Positions 35,433-43,335 are shown, counted from the first letter of the stretch. The stretch: DNA of 58,806 nt from Paenibacillus terrae (GCF_000943545.1 NZ_JTHP01000039.1:1-58806); one strand, 5' to 3'. Notes: a model not told the origin generated them from the sequence alone. Numbers and translations are program-made.

Positions 35433-36686
35433 ATGCAATATTCCTTTGCTTCACGAACCGCTGCAATGTTGGCTTCTCCAGTGCGTCATATCCGGGAAAA
35501 TGCGAGAAGACACTCCTTTATATCTTTGGCTGAAGAATTGCCTGCACAAGAGCTCTTTCCAGTGAAGCTGCTGGAAGAAGCGGCTCATGATGTATTTGGT
35601 TCTGGCCCTGACGCCCTCCAGTATGGTGAACCGGAGGGCTATTTTCCTTTGCGGGCGTGGCTTGCAGGAGAGTGGGAACAGCGCAAAGGAGTTAGAGTGC
35701 CACCAGGACAGATTCTCCTGACAACAGGCAGTCAGCAGGCCATTGACCTGATTGTAAGGCTGATGGTGGATGAACGCGACCCTGTGTTAGTCGAAAATCC
35801 GACATCGCCCGGATGTCTGCAAGTGCTCTCAATGCAAGGTGCGCAGATCGTTCCCGTAGAATCTGATGGAGAAGGTGTGCTTCCCGATCAGCTTGAAGCT
35901 TTAATCGTTCACCACCATCCCAAGCTTTTTTTTGCTACACCTACGTTTACGAACCCGACCGGTTCCTTATGGAGCGCGGCAAGACGTCAGGAGATTTTGG
36001 AGCTGTGCAGGCTCCATCAGGTGCTGATCGTGGAGGACGATTCTTATGGAGAACTTCATTTTAAACAAAAAAATGAATCCGGCGACAAGAGTCCGCATGG
36101 GCAAAGCCGGAAATTTGCAGAAGCCTATCCTTCACTATTTGCGCTGGATCATGCGGGGCAGGGCGGCCAGGTGCTATATATCGGTTCATTCAACAAAACG
36201 GTTGCGCCCGCGCTGAGAACCGGATGGGCGGCAGGCCCCGCCCCGTTGATCGAAGGTATGTACGCTTTGAAGCAGTTGGCCGATATGCAGTCCAGTACGA
36301 TGAACCAGCGGCTCCTGTTCCAGTTACTGACCAGCTCGCGTTTTCAATGGCACGAGCATTTAGCCATGCTGAACAAAGAGTACTCGACACGTCTGCAATT
36401 AATTCTGGAGCTGCTCAAGCGTCCATTTTGGAAAGATGTGACGTACCATATTCCGTCCGGCGGCATGTATGTGTGGGTTCGGTTGCCCGATGGGCTGGAC
36501 AGCGCACTGCTGCTAAAGGCTGCCTTACCCAAGGGTGTAGCCTTTATGCCAGGAGAGTTGTGCGCGGTTGGCAGCGAAGGCGCGTCCCATATCCGCCTGA
36601 ACTTCAGCCATCCGGGCCGCGAGCAGCTACTCATGGGCATGAACTTGATTGGTGAGACGATCAGTGAATTCACTGCGCGAAGCTAG
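35433..36686 (+). CDS. PLP-dependent class I/II aminotransferase
   Basis: 417 residues of the MocR/2-aminoadipate aminotransferase clade, but without a DNA-binding domain. Seen: YGEPEGYFPLRAWLA, LLTTGSQQAIDLI, FATPTFTNPTGSLWS, IVEDDSYGELHF and the PLP lysine in YIGSFNKTVAPALRTGWA. The ATG at 35433 is 6 bases after AAGGAGG; a nearer ATG at 35427 touches it. Substrate unknown; branched-chain, aromatic or aminoadipate transamination are all found in this clade. Confidence 0.85.
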   Translation: MQYSFASRTAAMLASPVRHIRENARRHSFISLAEELPAQELFPVKLLEEAAHDVFGSGPDALQYGEPEGYFPLRAWLAGEWEQRKGVRVPPGQILLTTGSQQAIDLIVRLMVDERDPVLVENPTSPGCLQVLSMQGAQIVPVESDGEGVLPDQLEALIVHHHPKLFFATPTFTNPTGSLWSAARRQEILELCRLHQVLIVEDDSYGELHFKQKNESGDKSPHGQSRKFAEAYPSLFALDHAGQGGQVLYIGSFNKTVAPALRTGWAAGPAPLIEGMYALKQLADMQSSTMNQRLLFQLLTSSRFQWHEHLAMLNKEYSTRLQLILELLKRPFWKDVTYHIPSGGMYVWVRLPDGLDSALLLKAALPKGVAFMPGELCAVGSEGASHIRLNFSHPGREQLLMGMNLIGETISEFTARS

Positions 36687-36802
36687 CAGGAGCCGAACGA
36701 TCTACTTGCTGTGGCATAACTTCCGGCAGTCGTGGCGTCAGAAGTAAGCGGTAGGCTTTTCGGCGATCCCCAGTATTGGAAGGGTGGTGAGTGGCAGGCT
36801 TC

Positions 36803-37633
36803 TCAGTGATCCTCCGCATTCGTAGTGGCAGAGTAAGCGGCTGGTGCTTCCGCAAACCGCCGTTGTCCGCCGCCGTCATCAGGCTCTACAGCCTTGCCAG
36901 CGGCCGTTTCGGCGTCTTGCTCTTGCAGTACCGCCGCATATTCGCTCAGGGCAACCTCGCCAAACGGGGTCAGCTTGTAGCGGCCACGGGCTACGCGCTC
37001 GAACCAGCCGTAGTAGTTGCGCTGGAGAACGGCTGCGGCCCCGCTGACGGCTGCTGTACGGGCGAGCTGCGCCGGTGCGGCTTCCCCCAGACCCTGCAAG
37101 GCCGCGGCCACGCGCAGCGCTTTTTCCCGGTAGGCCGTGACCAGCTTGCGCCGGGTACTGCCGCCAGTGTTGTGGTCGCCGCTGCGTGCGTGAAACTCTC
37201 GCAGCAGCCTTTCCTTGCGCGAGCCGGGGCGGGCTGCCGCCGTTTTGCGGTCACCACCGTTCGTACTCGCAGGCTTGCAAAGTACCTCTACGAGCGGCGG
37301 CTTGGTCTTATAATGGGTGACGGTGAGCAAGCCCAGCCCCAACTGGTGGCACAGTCCGACCAGCTCGTTCCAGCGCTGATTGACAGCCCCTTTTTTCGCA
37401 CGGTTTCGTTCCACCGCCACATATACATTGCTGCTTAGCTTCAGGCGCTGCATGCCTTGCAGCACAAGCGCCAGATTGAACGTCTTTTTAATCTCCACAA
37501 TCAGTGGCTCCTGCTGTTCTGGCTTTATACCCACCAAATCGCAGTTACGCACTTCTCCCTTGATTTCGTATCCCAAGCTCTCAAAAAAGGCTTTGATCGG
37601 AGCGTACAGCTCCGTCTCATGCCGAACCGCCAT
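36803..37633 (-). CDS. DUF2161 family protein with PD-(D/E)XK nuclease-like core
   Basis: 276 residues. The N-terminal half has ETELYAPIKAFFESLGYEIKGEV, CDLVGIK and PLIVEIKKTF, the D-(x)n-ExK arrangement of restriction-endonuclease-like folds, as in DUF2161 proteins. The C-terminal half is Ala/Arg-rich, with a winged-helix-like end (WFERVARGRYKLTPFGEVAL). Bases 36,840-37,300 are clearly richer in G+C than the neighbours. A DNA-processing role is inferred only from the fold. It converges on the aminotransferase gene; I see no clear terminator between them. Confidence 0.75.
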   Translation of the reverse strand: MAVRHETELYAPIKAFFESLGYEIKGEVRNCDLVGIKPEQQEPLIVEIKKTFNLALVLQGMQRLKLSSNVYVAVERNRAKKGAVNQRWNELVGLCHQLGLGLLTVTHYKTKPPLVEVLCKPASTNGGDRKTAAARPGSRKERLLREFHARSGDHNTGGSTRRKLVTAYREKALRVAAALQGLGEAAPAQLARTAAVSGAAAVLQRNYYGWFERVARGRYKLTPFGEVALSEYAAVLQEQDAETAAGKAVEPDDGGGQRRFAEAPAAYSATTNAEDH

Positions 37634-37916
37634 GCTTCTCCCGCTCCTTTATCCCATTATTCCGAGTTTATATTGTACCATAATGCGTCAGGTCCGCGTC
37701 GTTGTTGTATATTTTAGCACAGTGTATCTCTCTGTTTTTCGAAAAAGCAAGGGAACCTGTCGCAAAAAAAAGGTCAATTCTGAAATCAATCTGCATAGGT
37801 ATGTATTACACTTTTTTTAAGAGGATTGCATCATATCCTGAAAGGCGTGGACGAGTGTAGCCATTAACCATCCGGAGTGGAGGATAGTCATTACGCAGTC
37901 ATAGGAGGAACCGAGC

Positions 37917-38783
37917 ATGAATATTTTTGAACGCGTTGCGGAGTACCGGGCGGAAAACAACCGTCTGGCCTGGAGCGGCACTTTTAGAGAGTATATCGAG
38001 ATACTCAAGAAAGACCCGACGCCGGCGATGACCGCTCATGCACGGGTTTACAAGATGATTGAATCTTTTGGTGTAGAAGAGGTTGGGGGACATAAGCGAT
38101 ATAAATTTTTCGAGCAGGAGATTTTTGGGCTGGACCGTGCGCTGGAAAAGCTGGTGGAGGAATACTTCCATTCCTCAGCACGGCGACTCGATGTGCGCAA
38201 GCGTATTCTACTTTTGATGGGACCCGTCAGTGGAGGTAAATCCACGCTGGTCACCTTGCTCAAACGCGGTCTGGAGAAATTTTCGAGAACGGATCAGGGA
38301 GCGGTGTACGCCATTGAAGGCTGCCCCATGCACGAAGATCCGCTTCATCTCATTCCTCATGAGCTGCGTCCGGATTTTGAGAAGGAGCTGGGGGTGCGGA
38401 TTGAAGGCAATCTGTGCCCAGCCTGCCAGATGAGATTGCGTACAGAATTTGATGGAGATATTGAAAAGGTCCGCGTGGAGCGGGTGTTTATATCGGAAGA
38501 AAATCGGATCGGCATCGGTACGTTCAGTCCTTCGGATCCGAAGTCACAGGATATTGCCGATTTGACGGGCAGCATCGACTTTTCTACGATTACGGAGTAT
38601 GGGTCGGAATCCGATCCACGCGCGTATCGTTTTGACGGAGAACTGAACAAAGCCAACCGTGGACTAATGGAGTTTCAGGAGATGCTGAAGTGCGATGAGA
38701 AGTTTTTATGGAATTTGCTGTCTCTGACCCAGGAGGGTAATTTTAAAGCGGGACGTTTTGCGTTAATTAGTGCAGATGAATAG
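37917..38783 (+). pseudogene. prkA: PrkA serine protein kinase, 5' part cut by prophage
   Basis: The 288 residues match the N-terminal 45% of PrkA (about 630 residues): MNIFERVAEYRAENNRLAWSGTF, DPTPAMTAHARVYKMI, the AAA Walker A LMGPVSGGKST with Lys108, and LLSLTQEGNFKAGRFALISADE. In the family the next residues are LIVAHTNE; here a TAG follows after E288, exactly where phage sequence begins. The kinase-like C-terminal region is missing and should lie at the far end of the prophage. AGGAGG precedes the ATG. A weak sigma-E-like pair (GTCAATT, CATAGGTA, 14 bases apart, 37773-37801) lies upstream. PrkA supports sporulation in Bacillus. Confidence 0.92.
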
Positions 38784-38790
38784 GTTATTT
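38755..38790. other. Left attachment site (attL) region
   Basis: prkA-like coding ends between 38775 and 38781 and the recombinase gene ends at 38785. The crossover must lie in this stretch. The exact core cannot be set without attR. Confidence 0.7.
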
Positions 38791-40446
38791 ACTCATAAGA
38801 CTAAAAAAATCACGCGCAACTAAACCTGGCTTTAATACCGGATACAATACATACTTAGCTGGAATACGCCCCCGGCCCCGCTCCGTTAATTCCACAATAA
38901 CATGATCGAACACACTCCGCAGTATTTTATTACGATCAGATTTGTCATCTGCTGCTTGGTAAGCCTCCAGAACAGAAGTCAGATTTTTTTTCACCACGTC
39001 AATATCAATTTGTTTCTTCTCCGTAGGAAGCGATTTACTTGCTTCTGCTTCTAAAAGGGTAAGCTCCTGCAGCTCCGAATCAATTTCCGCTTTTCTTTCA
39101 TCGAACATAATATCCGTATACTTACCAGTTTCATATTTTTCATATATGAACTTCATCCGGTTCTTTAGCTCTTTGTTCCGTGACTCAATATATGAGGACA
39201 TGTCTTCTTTATGATTAACCTTTTTATCTTCTGCAATAAGTCGAGAGAGTTGCTCTTGCAAAATATCTTTGTCTAAGTCTAAATTTGAAAAATGGCGCAA
39301 CACTTCCAGCAAGTCTTCCTCTACCGATCTATATTTTAAAAATGTACAACTAGCAGACGTACACCATAAAAATTCTTTATGATATTTACTCGTAGCCCCC
39401 GATTTTGTTTTGTAGTTTTGAACGCTATATTGTCGAACCATCCTCCGGCCGCATTTATGGCACACACATAGACCAGCCAATTCGCATGGAGAGAAATCCA
39501 TTTTATTTCTCGGTTTATGTGATGAGTCTATCAATTTGGCTTGAGCTTTTTCCCAGGTATCAGTATCAATAATTGCAGGGAATGCATTAGGCACAATTAT
39601 ATGTTCTTCTTCGGGGCGCTGAACAACTTTCCCATTCACTCTCTGAGTAGTGCGAAAACGCATAGTTCCTATATACCGTTCGCTGCTTATTAACTGTTGT
39701 AGTTGATGTGGATGCCATTCCTTTTTTCCCTTGGGTGTCCGTATCAATGTCTTTTTGCTGAAATATGTAGCTAAAGCCCGGAAACTCACTTCACGTCTTG
39801 AACCGTCAGCTTGAGGCACGCCGTTTACGTAATAATCAAATATCATACGTACAATGCCAGCTTCATTTTCATTTATAATGAGCTTTTTTGTGTCCTTGTC
39901 ATAATCAAACCCGAACGGAGCTGGACCAGCAACCCACTGGCCTGCTATGGCGTTATTCACCCGGCCCCCGAAAAGCCTTTCTCTTGTCGTCTCAAATTCT
40001 TCCCGGCTCATGAACAATTCAAAGCGTATTTGCCGCAGATCAGAAGGGTTACGAGGGTCATATACTTTATACGGAGTGATTATAAAAATGCGATTATCTA
40101 CTATTAAATCATAGATAACGCCCATGTCAGTGTATGATCCGCGCCCCATCCGTGAAATTTCTTTAACAGCAATGGCCTGGTATTTCTTCACGCGGAGATC
40201 GTCAATGACACCCTGAAAAACTGGTCGTGTTGATATTTTGTCACCGGACCCAACTTCCGGACGTTGGTCATAAGGCATCCCCAAAGGTTCAAGAACTCTG
40301 TCCATTAACTCTTTTTGAGCTTTCAGAACATCTTCGCCCGTTCTTCTTTCATGTTCTTCGTCTGCTCTGGATTTACGAAGGTAATTAATAATAAATTCTA
40401 TTCCTAAGCTCAGTAGGTAATCTCTGTTCAGTAAAGCCAAGCTCAT
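38785..40446 (-). CDS. Large serine recombinase (phage integrase)
   Basis: 553 residues. The N-terminal resolvase domain has the catalytic serine Ser26 in NYLRKSRADEE and the arginine-containing AVKEISRMGRGSY. It is followed by a recombinase domain (GQWVAGPAPFGFDYD, HPHQLQQLISSERYIG), a zinc ribbon (CVCHKCGRR ... CTSASC) and a long coiled coil that controls directionality. It integrates and, with an excision factor, removes the prophage. The ATG follows AAAAGGGGCGA. Its stop lies one base from the stop of the prkA fragment, so attL overlaps its 3' end. No excision factor is visible. Confidence 0.95.
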   Translation of the reverse strand: MSLALLNRDYLLSLGIEFIINYLRKSRADEEHERRTGEDVLKAQKELMDRVLEPLGMPYDQRPEVGSGDKISTRPVFQGVIDDLRVKKYQAIAVKEISRMGRGSYTDMGVIYDLIVDNRIFIITPYKVYDPRNPSDLRQIRFELFMSREEFETTRERLFGGRVNNAIAGQWVAGPAPFGFDYDKDTKKLIINENEAGIVRMIFDYYVNGVPQADGSRREVSFRALATYFSKKTLIRTPKGKKEWHPHQLQQLISSERYIGTMRFRTTQRVNGKVVQRPEEEHIIVPNAFPAIIDTDTWEKAQAKLIDSSHKPRNKMDFSPCELAGLCVCHKCGRRMVRQYSVQNYKTKSGATSKYHKEFLWCTSASCTFLKYRSVEEDLLEVLRHFSNLDLDKDILQEQLSRLIAEDKKVNHKEDMSSYIESRNKELKNRMKFIYEKYETGKYTDIMFDERKAEIDSELQELTLLEAEASKSLPTEKKQIDIDVVKKNLTSVLEAYQAADDKSDRNKILRSVFDHVIVELTERGRGRIPAKYVLYPVLKPGLVARDFFSLMSK

Positions 40447-40596
40447 TCGCCCCTTTTGGTTTGTAGTAATGTATATTTAATAACTACTATGATATAACCA
40501 AAGACATGCATAAATAAAGAGAAAAATTACAGATGAATTATAGATGTTACCTAGGAAACACAGCCCGAATTATAGGTTATTCTTATAACATGGAAA

Positions 40597-41369
40597 ACAA
40601 AGAGAGAGCAGCACCCGACACAATCACACACCTGTTTGACGGCGGTAGGCGTAAGACGAGCGGCACCAGTTAGCCCCTTGCTATAAGACCTACAGAGAGC
40701 CGCAAGGGTAGGACAAGCGGGCGTGCTGTTCTCTTTCTATTCCTAAGCTTGCGAGGGTGAATGTCCCGCTTAGTGAGCGAATACGAGCGTCTGAGTACCA
40801 CAAGGTTCACTGATCCGCCGATTGGGCCGTAGGGGTTGACAACCTGGTAAGTGATCAGCGGTTTGAGTCCGAAAGGGGAAGGGGTCACCTGGCGTTTAAT
40901 TACTCCACTCTTGCCTGTCTATGCGCTTATATCGGGCGTGTGGAATCTGTATGCGGTGATCCTAGCCGCTAAAGAGTGGATCGGGAGCGCAACTGGTCGC
41001 GTCAGTAAGTACCGGATTCCGAAACAAAGCCTATATCATGATGTGGTGGCGGAAGATAGACGCATACACAGGACACGCGCGGCTTTAAAGAGCGAGGCGT
41101 GGTATGAGGTGATACTCAGTGCAAGGGTGAAAGTCCCTTGTTCACATCGAAACCAATTACAACAAATTTGAGACAGCCGTAAAGCGGGTCATAATACCCC
41201 ATCAATAAGGGCGGCAGATTGTTCCGCACGTAATGCGGACTATAGCGATTGACGGTAAACGCTGTGAAATAATTACCGTCCTTTCATGCACGGTTAGCTC
41301 AGTGGTAGAGTGCAGGCGGGCCCGAGTAAAACAGACCTAGAGGCGTGGGTTCAATTCCCACACCGTGCA
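40597..41369 (+). ncRNA. Large ornate structured RNA (GOLLD/ROOL-class candidate)
   Basis: No convincing reading frame spans these 770 bases, but helices abound: a long closing stem 40599-40617/40718-40736 (AAAGAGA, CAGCAC and CCCG blocks all pair), CTGATC/GATCAG (40810/40853), CCACTCTT/AAGAGTGG (40905/40972), CAAGGG/CCCTTG (41122/41135), CCGCA/TGCGG (41224/41234) and GACGGTAA/TTACCGTC (41251/41273). It ends in a tRNA-like fold. GOLLD and ROOL RNAs are of comparable size, occur in Firmicute prophages and sit next to or contain tRNAs, so they are the best guess. The strand is inferred from the tRNA-like part. The 5' end and promoter are not defined. I could not match a covariance model. Confidence 0.7.
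41288..41369 (+). tRNA. tRNA-like element with non-canonical anticodon arm
   Basis: Acceptor GCACGGT/ACCGTGC (7 bp), T8-A9, D arm GCTC-AGTGGTA-GAGT and T arm GTGGG-TTCAATT-CCCAC are all canonical. Between the D and T arms are 33 bases, some 10 more than a class I tRNA, and they do not form a 5-bp anticodon stem with a 7-base loop; they contain the self-complementary GGGCCC. No CCA is encoded. I do not assign an anticodon; it may be a processing signal or structural part of the large RNA. Confidence 0.6.
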
Positions 41370-41436
41370 ACATGCAGAATACATGGTGTGCTGCTGGATT
41401 CATTTCTGGTAGTAGACTGAATATGGAGGGTTAGCG

Positions 41437-41640
41437 GTGAATTCACAAATCGAAAACAATTTCATGTACCATCCGCCTAAAGACGGTCAGCCTGAAAAGT
41501 ATGAGGCTATCCGAGAGAAAGCTAAGGAGTTGGCTTACCTGATTGAAGAAGAGGTGCCAAACAGCCGCGAGAAGTCACTTGCCTTGACGAATTTGGAGCA
41601 AGCTGTATTTTGGGCAAATGCTGGTGTAGCTCGGAATTAA
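41437..41640 (+). CDS. Acb2/Tad1-domain small protein (anti-CBASS/anti-Thoeris candidate)
   Basis: 67 residues, GTG start with GGAGGG 6 bases upstream. The sequence FMYHPPKDGQPEKYEAIREK, AKELAYLIEEEVPNSREKSL and ALTNLEQAVFWANAGVARN is the helical-hairpin family now labelled Acb2/Tad1 (formerly a DUF7681 type phage protein). Characterised members bind cyclic oligonucleotides or gcADPR and so block CBASS or Thoeris defence. Which signal this protein binds cannot be read from sequence. It follows the structured RNA after 67 bases and has its own terminator. Confidence 0.72.
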   Translation: MNSQIENNFMYHPPKDGQPEKYEAIREKAKELAYLIEEEVPNSREKSLALTNLEQAVFWANAGVARN

Positions 41641-41645
41641 ATCTT

Positions 41646-41671
41646 ACCCCGGAAATAATCCGGGGGTTTTA
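41646..41671 (+). terminator. Terminator after the Acb2/Tad1-like gene
   Basis: ACCCCGG pairs with CCGGGGGT (one bulge) and is followed by TTT. Confidence 0.75.
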
Positions 41672-41714
41672 CAGCGCCATAAGGCAAGCGCACGGTTCGA
41701 GTCTGCAGGGAGAT

Positions 41715-41741
41715 AAAAAAGACCGCCAATATGACGGTCTT
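41715..41741 (-). terminator. Terminator of the YjzC-like gene
   Basis: AAGACCG/CGGTCTT stem, with six T on the minus strand. Confidence 0.75.
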
Positions 41742-41755
41742 CCCTAAGAATAAGA

Positions 41756-41935
41756 TTATTTCTTATGTTTGGTCGGGTCGACTAATTTGTATCCTTCGCC
41801 GGATTTCTGTGTGGGTGGCAAAGGGTTACCTTTAGTAGATGTGACCTCTCTTCCTTTGCTACCGCCTCTTGGACCTACAACTTCGTACTGTCCAGATTTG
41901 GGAGCAGGAGTGCCGGGAGTCAATTTGTCTGCCAT
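41756..41935 (-). CDS. YjzC-like small protein
   Basis: 59 residues (MADKLTPGTPAPKSGQYEVV...), glycine- and lysine-rich, similar to the YjzC family, whose members start with a P-x-x-G-x-Y element. Function unknown. AAAGGAGGTGA lies 6 bases before the ATG; a longer frame upstream overlaps that site and is not used. It is the only minus-strand gene between the recombinase and the late operon, and diverges from the gene at 42030, as a lysogenically expressed gene might. Confidence 0.7.
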   Translation of the reverse strand: MADKLTPGTPAPKSGQYEVVGPRGGSKGREVTSTKGNPLPPTQKSGEGYKLVDPTKHKK

Positions 41936-42029
41936 ATCAATCACCTCCTTTCGAACCAATACTTTCGGCGCATGAAAAGGAATATCCTTCCTATGTGTCG
42001 AAATACGTTGTCGAAGGGAGGTGTTAAAT

Positions 42030-42356
42030 TTGGATAACGAGACGAAGGGTCTATATGATTGGTTCGATTCCTTGAAAGCCCAGCGTGACAAAGCAGACGA
42101 ACTCGCTGAGGCTAAAAGGATCGAAATTAAGGTTTTAGAAGCTCGCAGGGAAGTTTCCGGTATAGCGGTTGATAAAATTGAAAATGCTGTTCTGCGCGAG
42201 AAATTTTATAATGAATTTATTAAAGGTGTAAACGATGCAGTTGAACAAGCAAGTAATGAACTTGCTGATTTGCGTAAGGATCGGAAAGAATTGAGCGCTT
42301 ATGTGGCTGCTATTGAATTTGCAATTGAAAATGGTCCTTATAGAAAAACACCTTAA
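42030..42356 (+). CDS. Coiled-coil phage protein, unknown function
   Basis: 108 residues from a TTG placed 6 bases after AAGGGAGGTG. Nearly all helical with heptad-like charge pattern (LKAQRDKADELAEAKRIEIKVLEARRE ... DLRKDRKELSAYVAAIE). No family recognised. It is the first gene of a rightward set of three small genes. Confidence 0.65.
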   Translation: MDNETKGLYDWFDSLKAQRDKADELAEAKRIEIKVLEARREVSGIAVDKIENAVLREKFYNEFIKGVNDAVEQASNELADLRKDRKELSAYVAAIEFAIENGPYRKTP

Positions 42357-42428
42357 TTAGTGACTTTCATGTTGGAGTTAACAATTTATAGACCGAACCA
42401 TCCCGTCGGTAATGGGAGATGATGAGCA

Positions 42429-42590
42429 ATGAATATATTGGAATTGATCGGGAAAACGGTCAAGGATGTGAGCAAAAGAAACCAAGGATTTCCTGACGAA
42501 GGAATTGACATTCTTTTTGAAGACGGCACTATCCTTGAAGTTAAAGGGCCGAATATAGTAATAAATGATTCAAGAACTAAAGCACTCTAA
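42429..42590 (+). CDS. Small phage protein, unknown function
   Basis: 53 residues (MNILELIGKTVKDVSKRNQG ... IDILFEDGTILEVKG). GGGAGA lies 8 bases upstream. The alternating hydrophobic pattern suggests a small beta fold. Its stop is inside a hairpin terminator (AAAGCAC/GTGCTTT, 42579-42603). Confidence 0.55.
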   Translation: MNILELIGKTVKDVSKRNQGFPDEGIDILFEDGTILEVKGPNIVINDSRTKAL

Positions 42591-42605
42591 TGGGTGCTTT
42601 TTTCT
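42579..42605 (+). terminator. Terminator after the small phage gene
   Basis: AAAGCAC/GTGCTTT stem with an 8-base loop and T-run. Confidence 0.7.
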
Positions 42606-42626
42606 TTGCCAAAAGGAGGTATGGTG

Positions 42627-42719
42627 ATGAGACTATTGCAATGGCTTGTACGATTGACAGTAGTTCGAAATGAGCCCCCAAGGAACAGGGCAGAGCGTCG
42701 TCAAGGAAGAGAGTATTAG
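42627..42719 (+). CDS. Small basic peptide
   Basis: 30 residues: a hydrophobic-basic start (MRLLQWLVRLTVVRN) and an Arg-rich tail (RNRAERRQGREY). AAAGGAGGT stands 6 bases upstream, a very strong site for so short a frame. Function unknown. Confidence 0.5.
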   Translation: MRLLQWLVRLTVVRNEPPRNRAERRQGREY

Positions 42720-42777
42720 ATTCTACCGGGCTTGTCCCGACACCCGAACAAAAGGATCATATATCTACTTGGGGTAC

Positions 42778-42823
42778 CAAATCTGATACCCCTCCTGAAT
42801 CTTGGGGGCTCAAATCTGATACC
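42778..42823 (+). repeat. Paired 13-bp direct repeats 33 bp apart
   Basis: CAAATCTGATACC occurs at 42778-42790 and 42811-42823. The first is nested in a GGGGTA/TACCCC palindrome. The 33-bp spacing equals three helical turns, as for a protein-binding pair. Confidence 0.6.
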
Positions 42824-43121
42824 TCGGCTTGTGGGATATGGACGGTACTCCATGCAATTCGACTGCGAGGCTCAATCTTTAATGGTGAATGTTTATACAC
42901 AATATACATTAATGATGAATATTTGTAGTGGGCGATTGTACCCCCCTAACATGATTCTACTGGTGGATGATTGTCCCCCACTAAGTGAGTGTAAGAATGA
43001 TCTAATCCCTTATGTATCAAGGGTTTTAGTGGATTACACTCTCATGATGGTGTGCAAAATGTATCAACTGCACTGATGCATAAATAGTGTATAAGGCCGA
43101 ATTTAGGCTAAAACAGGCCGC

Positions 43122-43151
43122 TTGACAGCTAAATATGATTGTCAGTATAAT
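43122..43151 (+). promoter_or_regulatory. Near-consensus sigma-A promoter without a gene
   Basis: TTGACA, 18 bases, TATAAT. The -35 and spacer contain the inverted repeat TGACA/TGTCA, a possible operator. No gene with a ribosome binding site follows for 800 bases except an 11-codon frame at 43197. Confidence 0.75.
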
Positions 43152-43157
43152 GCTCTT

Positions 43158-43335
43158 ATCCTTCGTATCTAGTAACTAAGTACAAGGATCTTAATATGGA
43201 GCGAAGCGTTCATATGCAGTTAATCTGTTAAAACGATTTAAAAAAGATAATTTTTTAAAAAAAAGCAGGTTCACGTCATCCTTTCAGACGTGAACTAGGC
43301 CAGTCCGGCTATGAGGACGGTCTTTTCTTTAAATC
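43158..43335 (+). ncRNA. Candidate small RNA from the orphan promoter
   Basis: Downstream of the promoter lie a TTAAAAAA/TTTTTTAA hairpin (about 43239-43257), a perfect GTTCACGTC/GACGTGAAC hairpin (43269-43295) and a weaker hairpin followed by TCTTTTCTTT. Limits are approximate. Confidence 0.4.

Noticed and set aside
36791..37438. 215-codon plus-strand frame opposite the DUF2161 gene
   Set aside because: High G+C removes stop codons by chance; the minus strand has the recognisable family motifs and a ribosome site.
40851..41171. Open frames of 106 codons (+) and 72 codons (-, 40670-40888) in the structured RNA
   Set aside because: They lack ribosome sites, cross several strong helices and have no protein-like pattern.
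40597..41287. Group II or group I intron explanation for the structured RNA
   Set aside because: No intron-encoded protein, no recognisable domain V or P7 core, and no split gene on either side.
41288..41369. Ordinary decoding tRNA gene
   Set aside because: The region between D and T arms does not form a standard anticodon arm, so I record it only as tRNA-like.
42732..43076. 114-codon open frame in the phage non-coding region
   Set aside because: No start signal, low-complexity Leu/Pro sequence, and it covers the short direct repeats.
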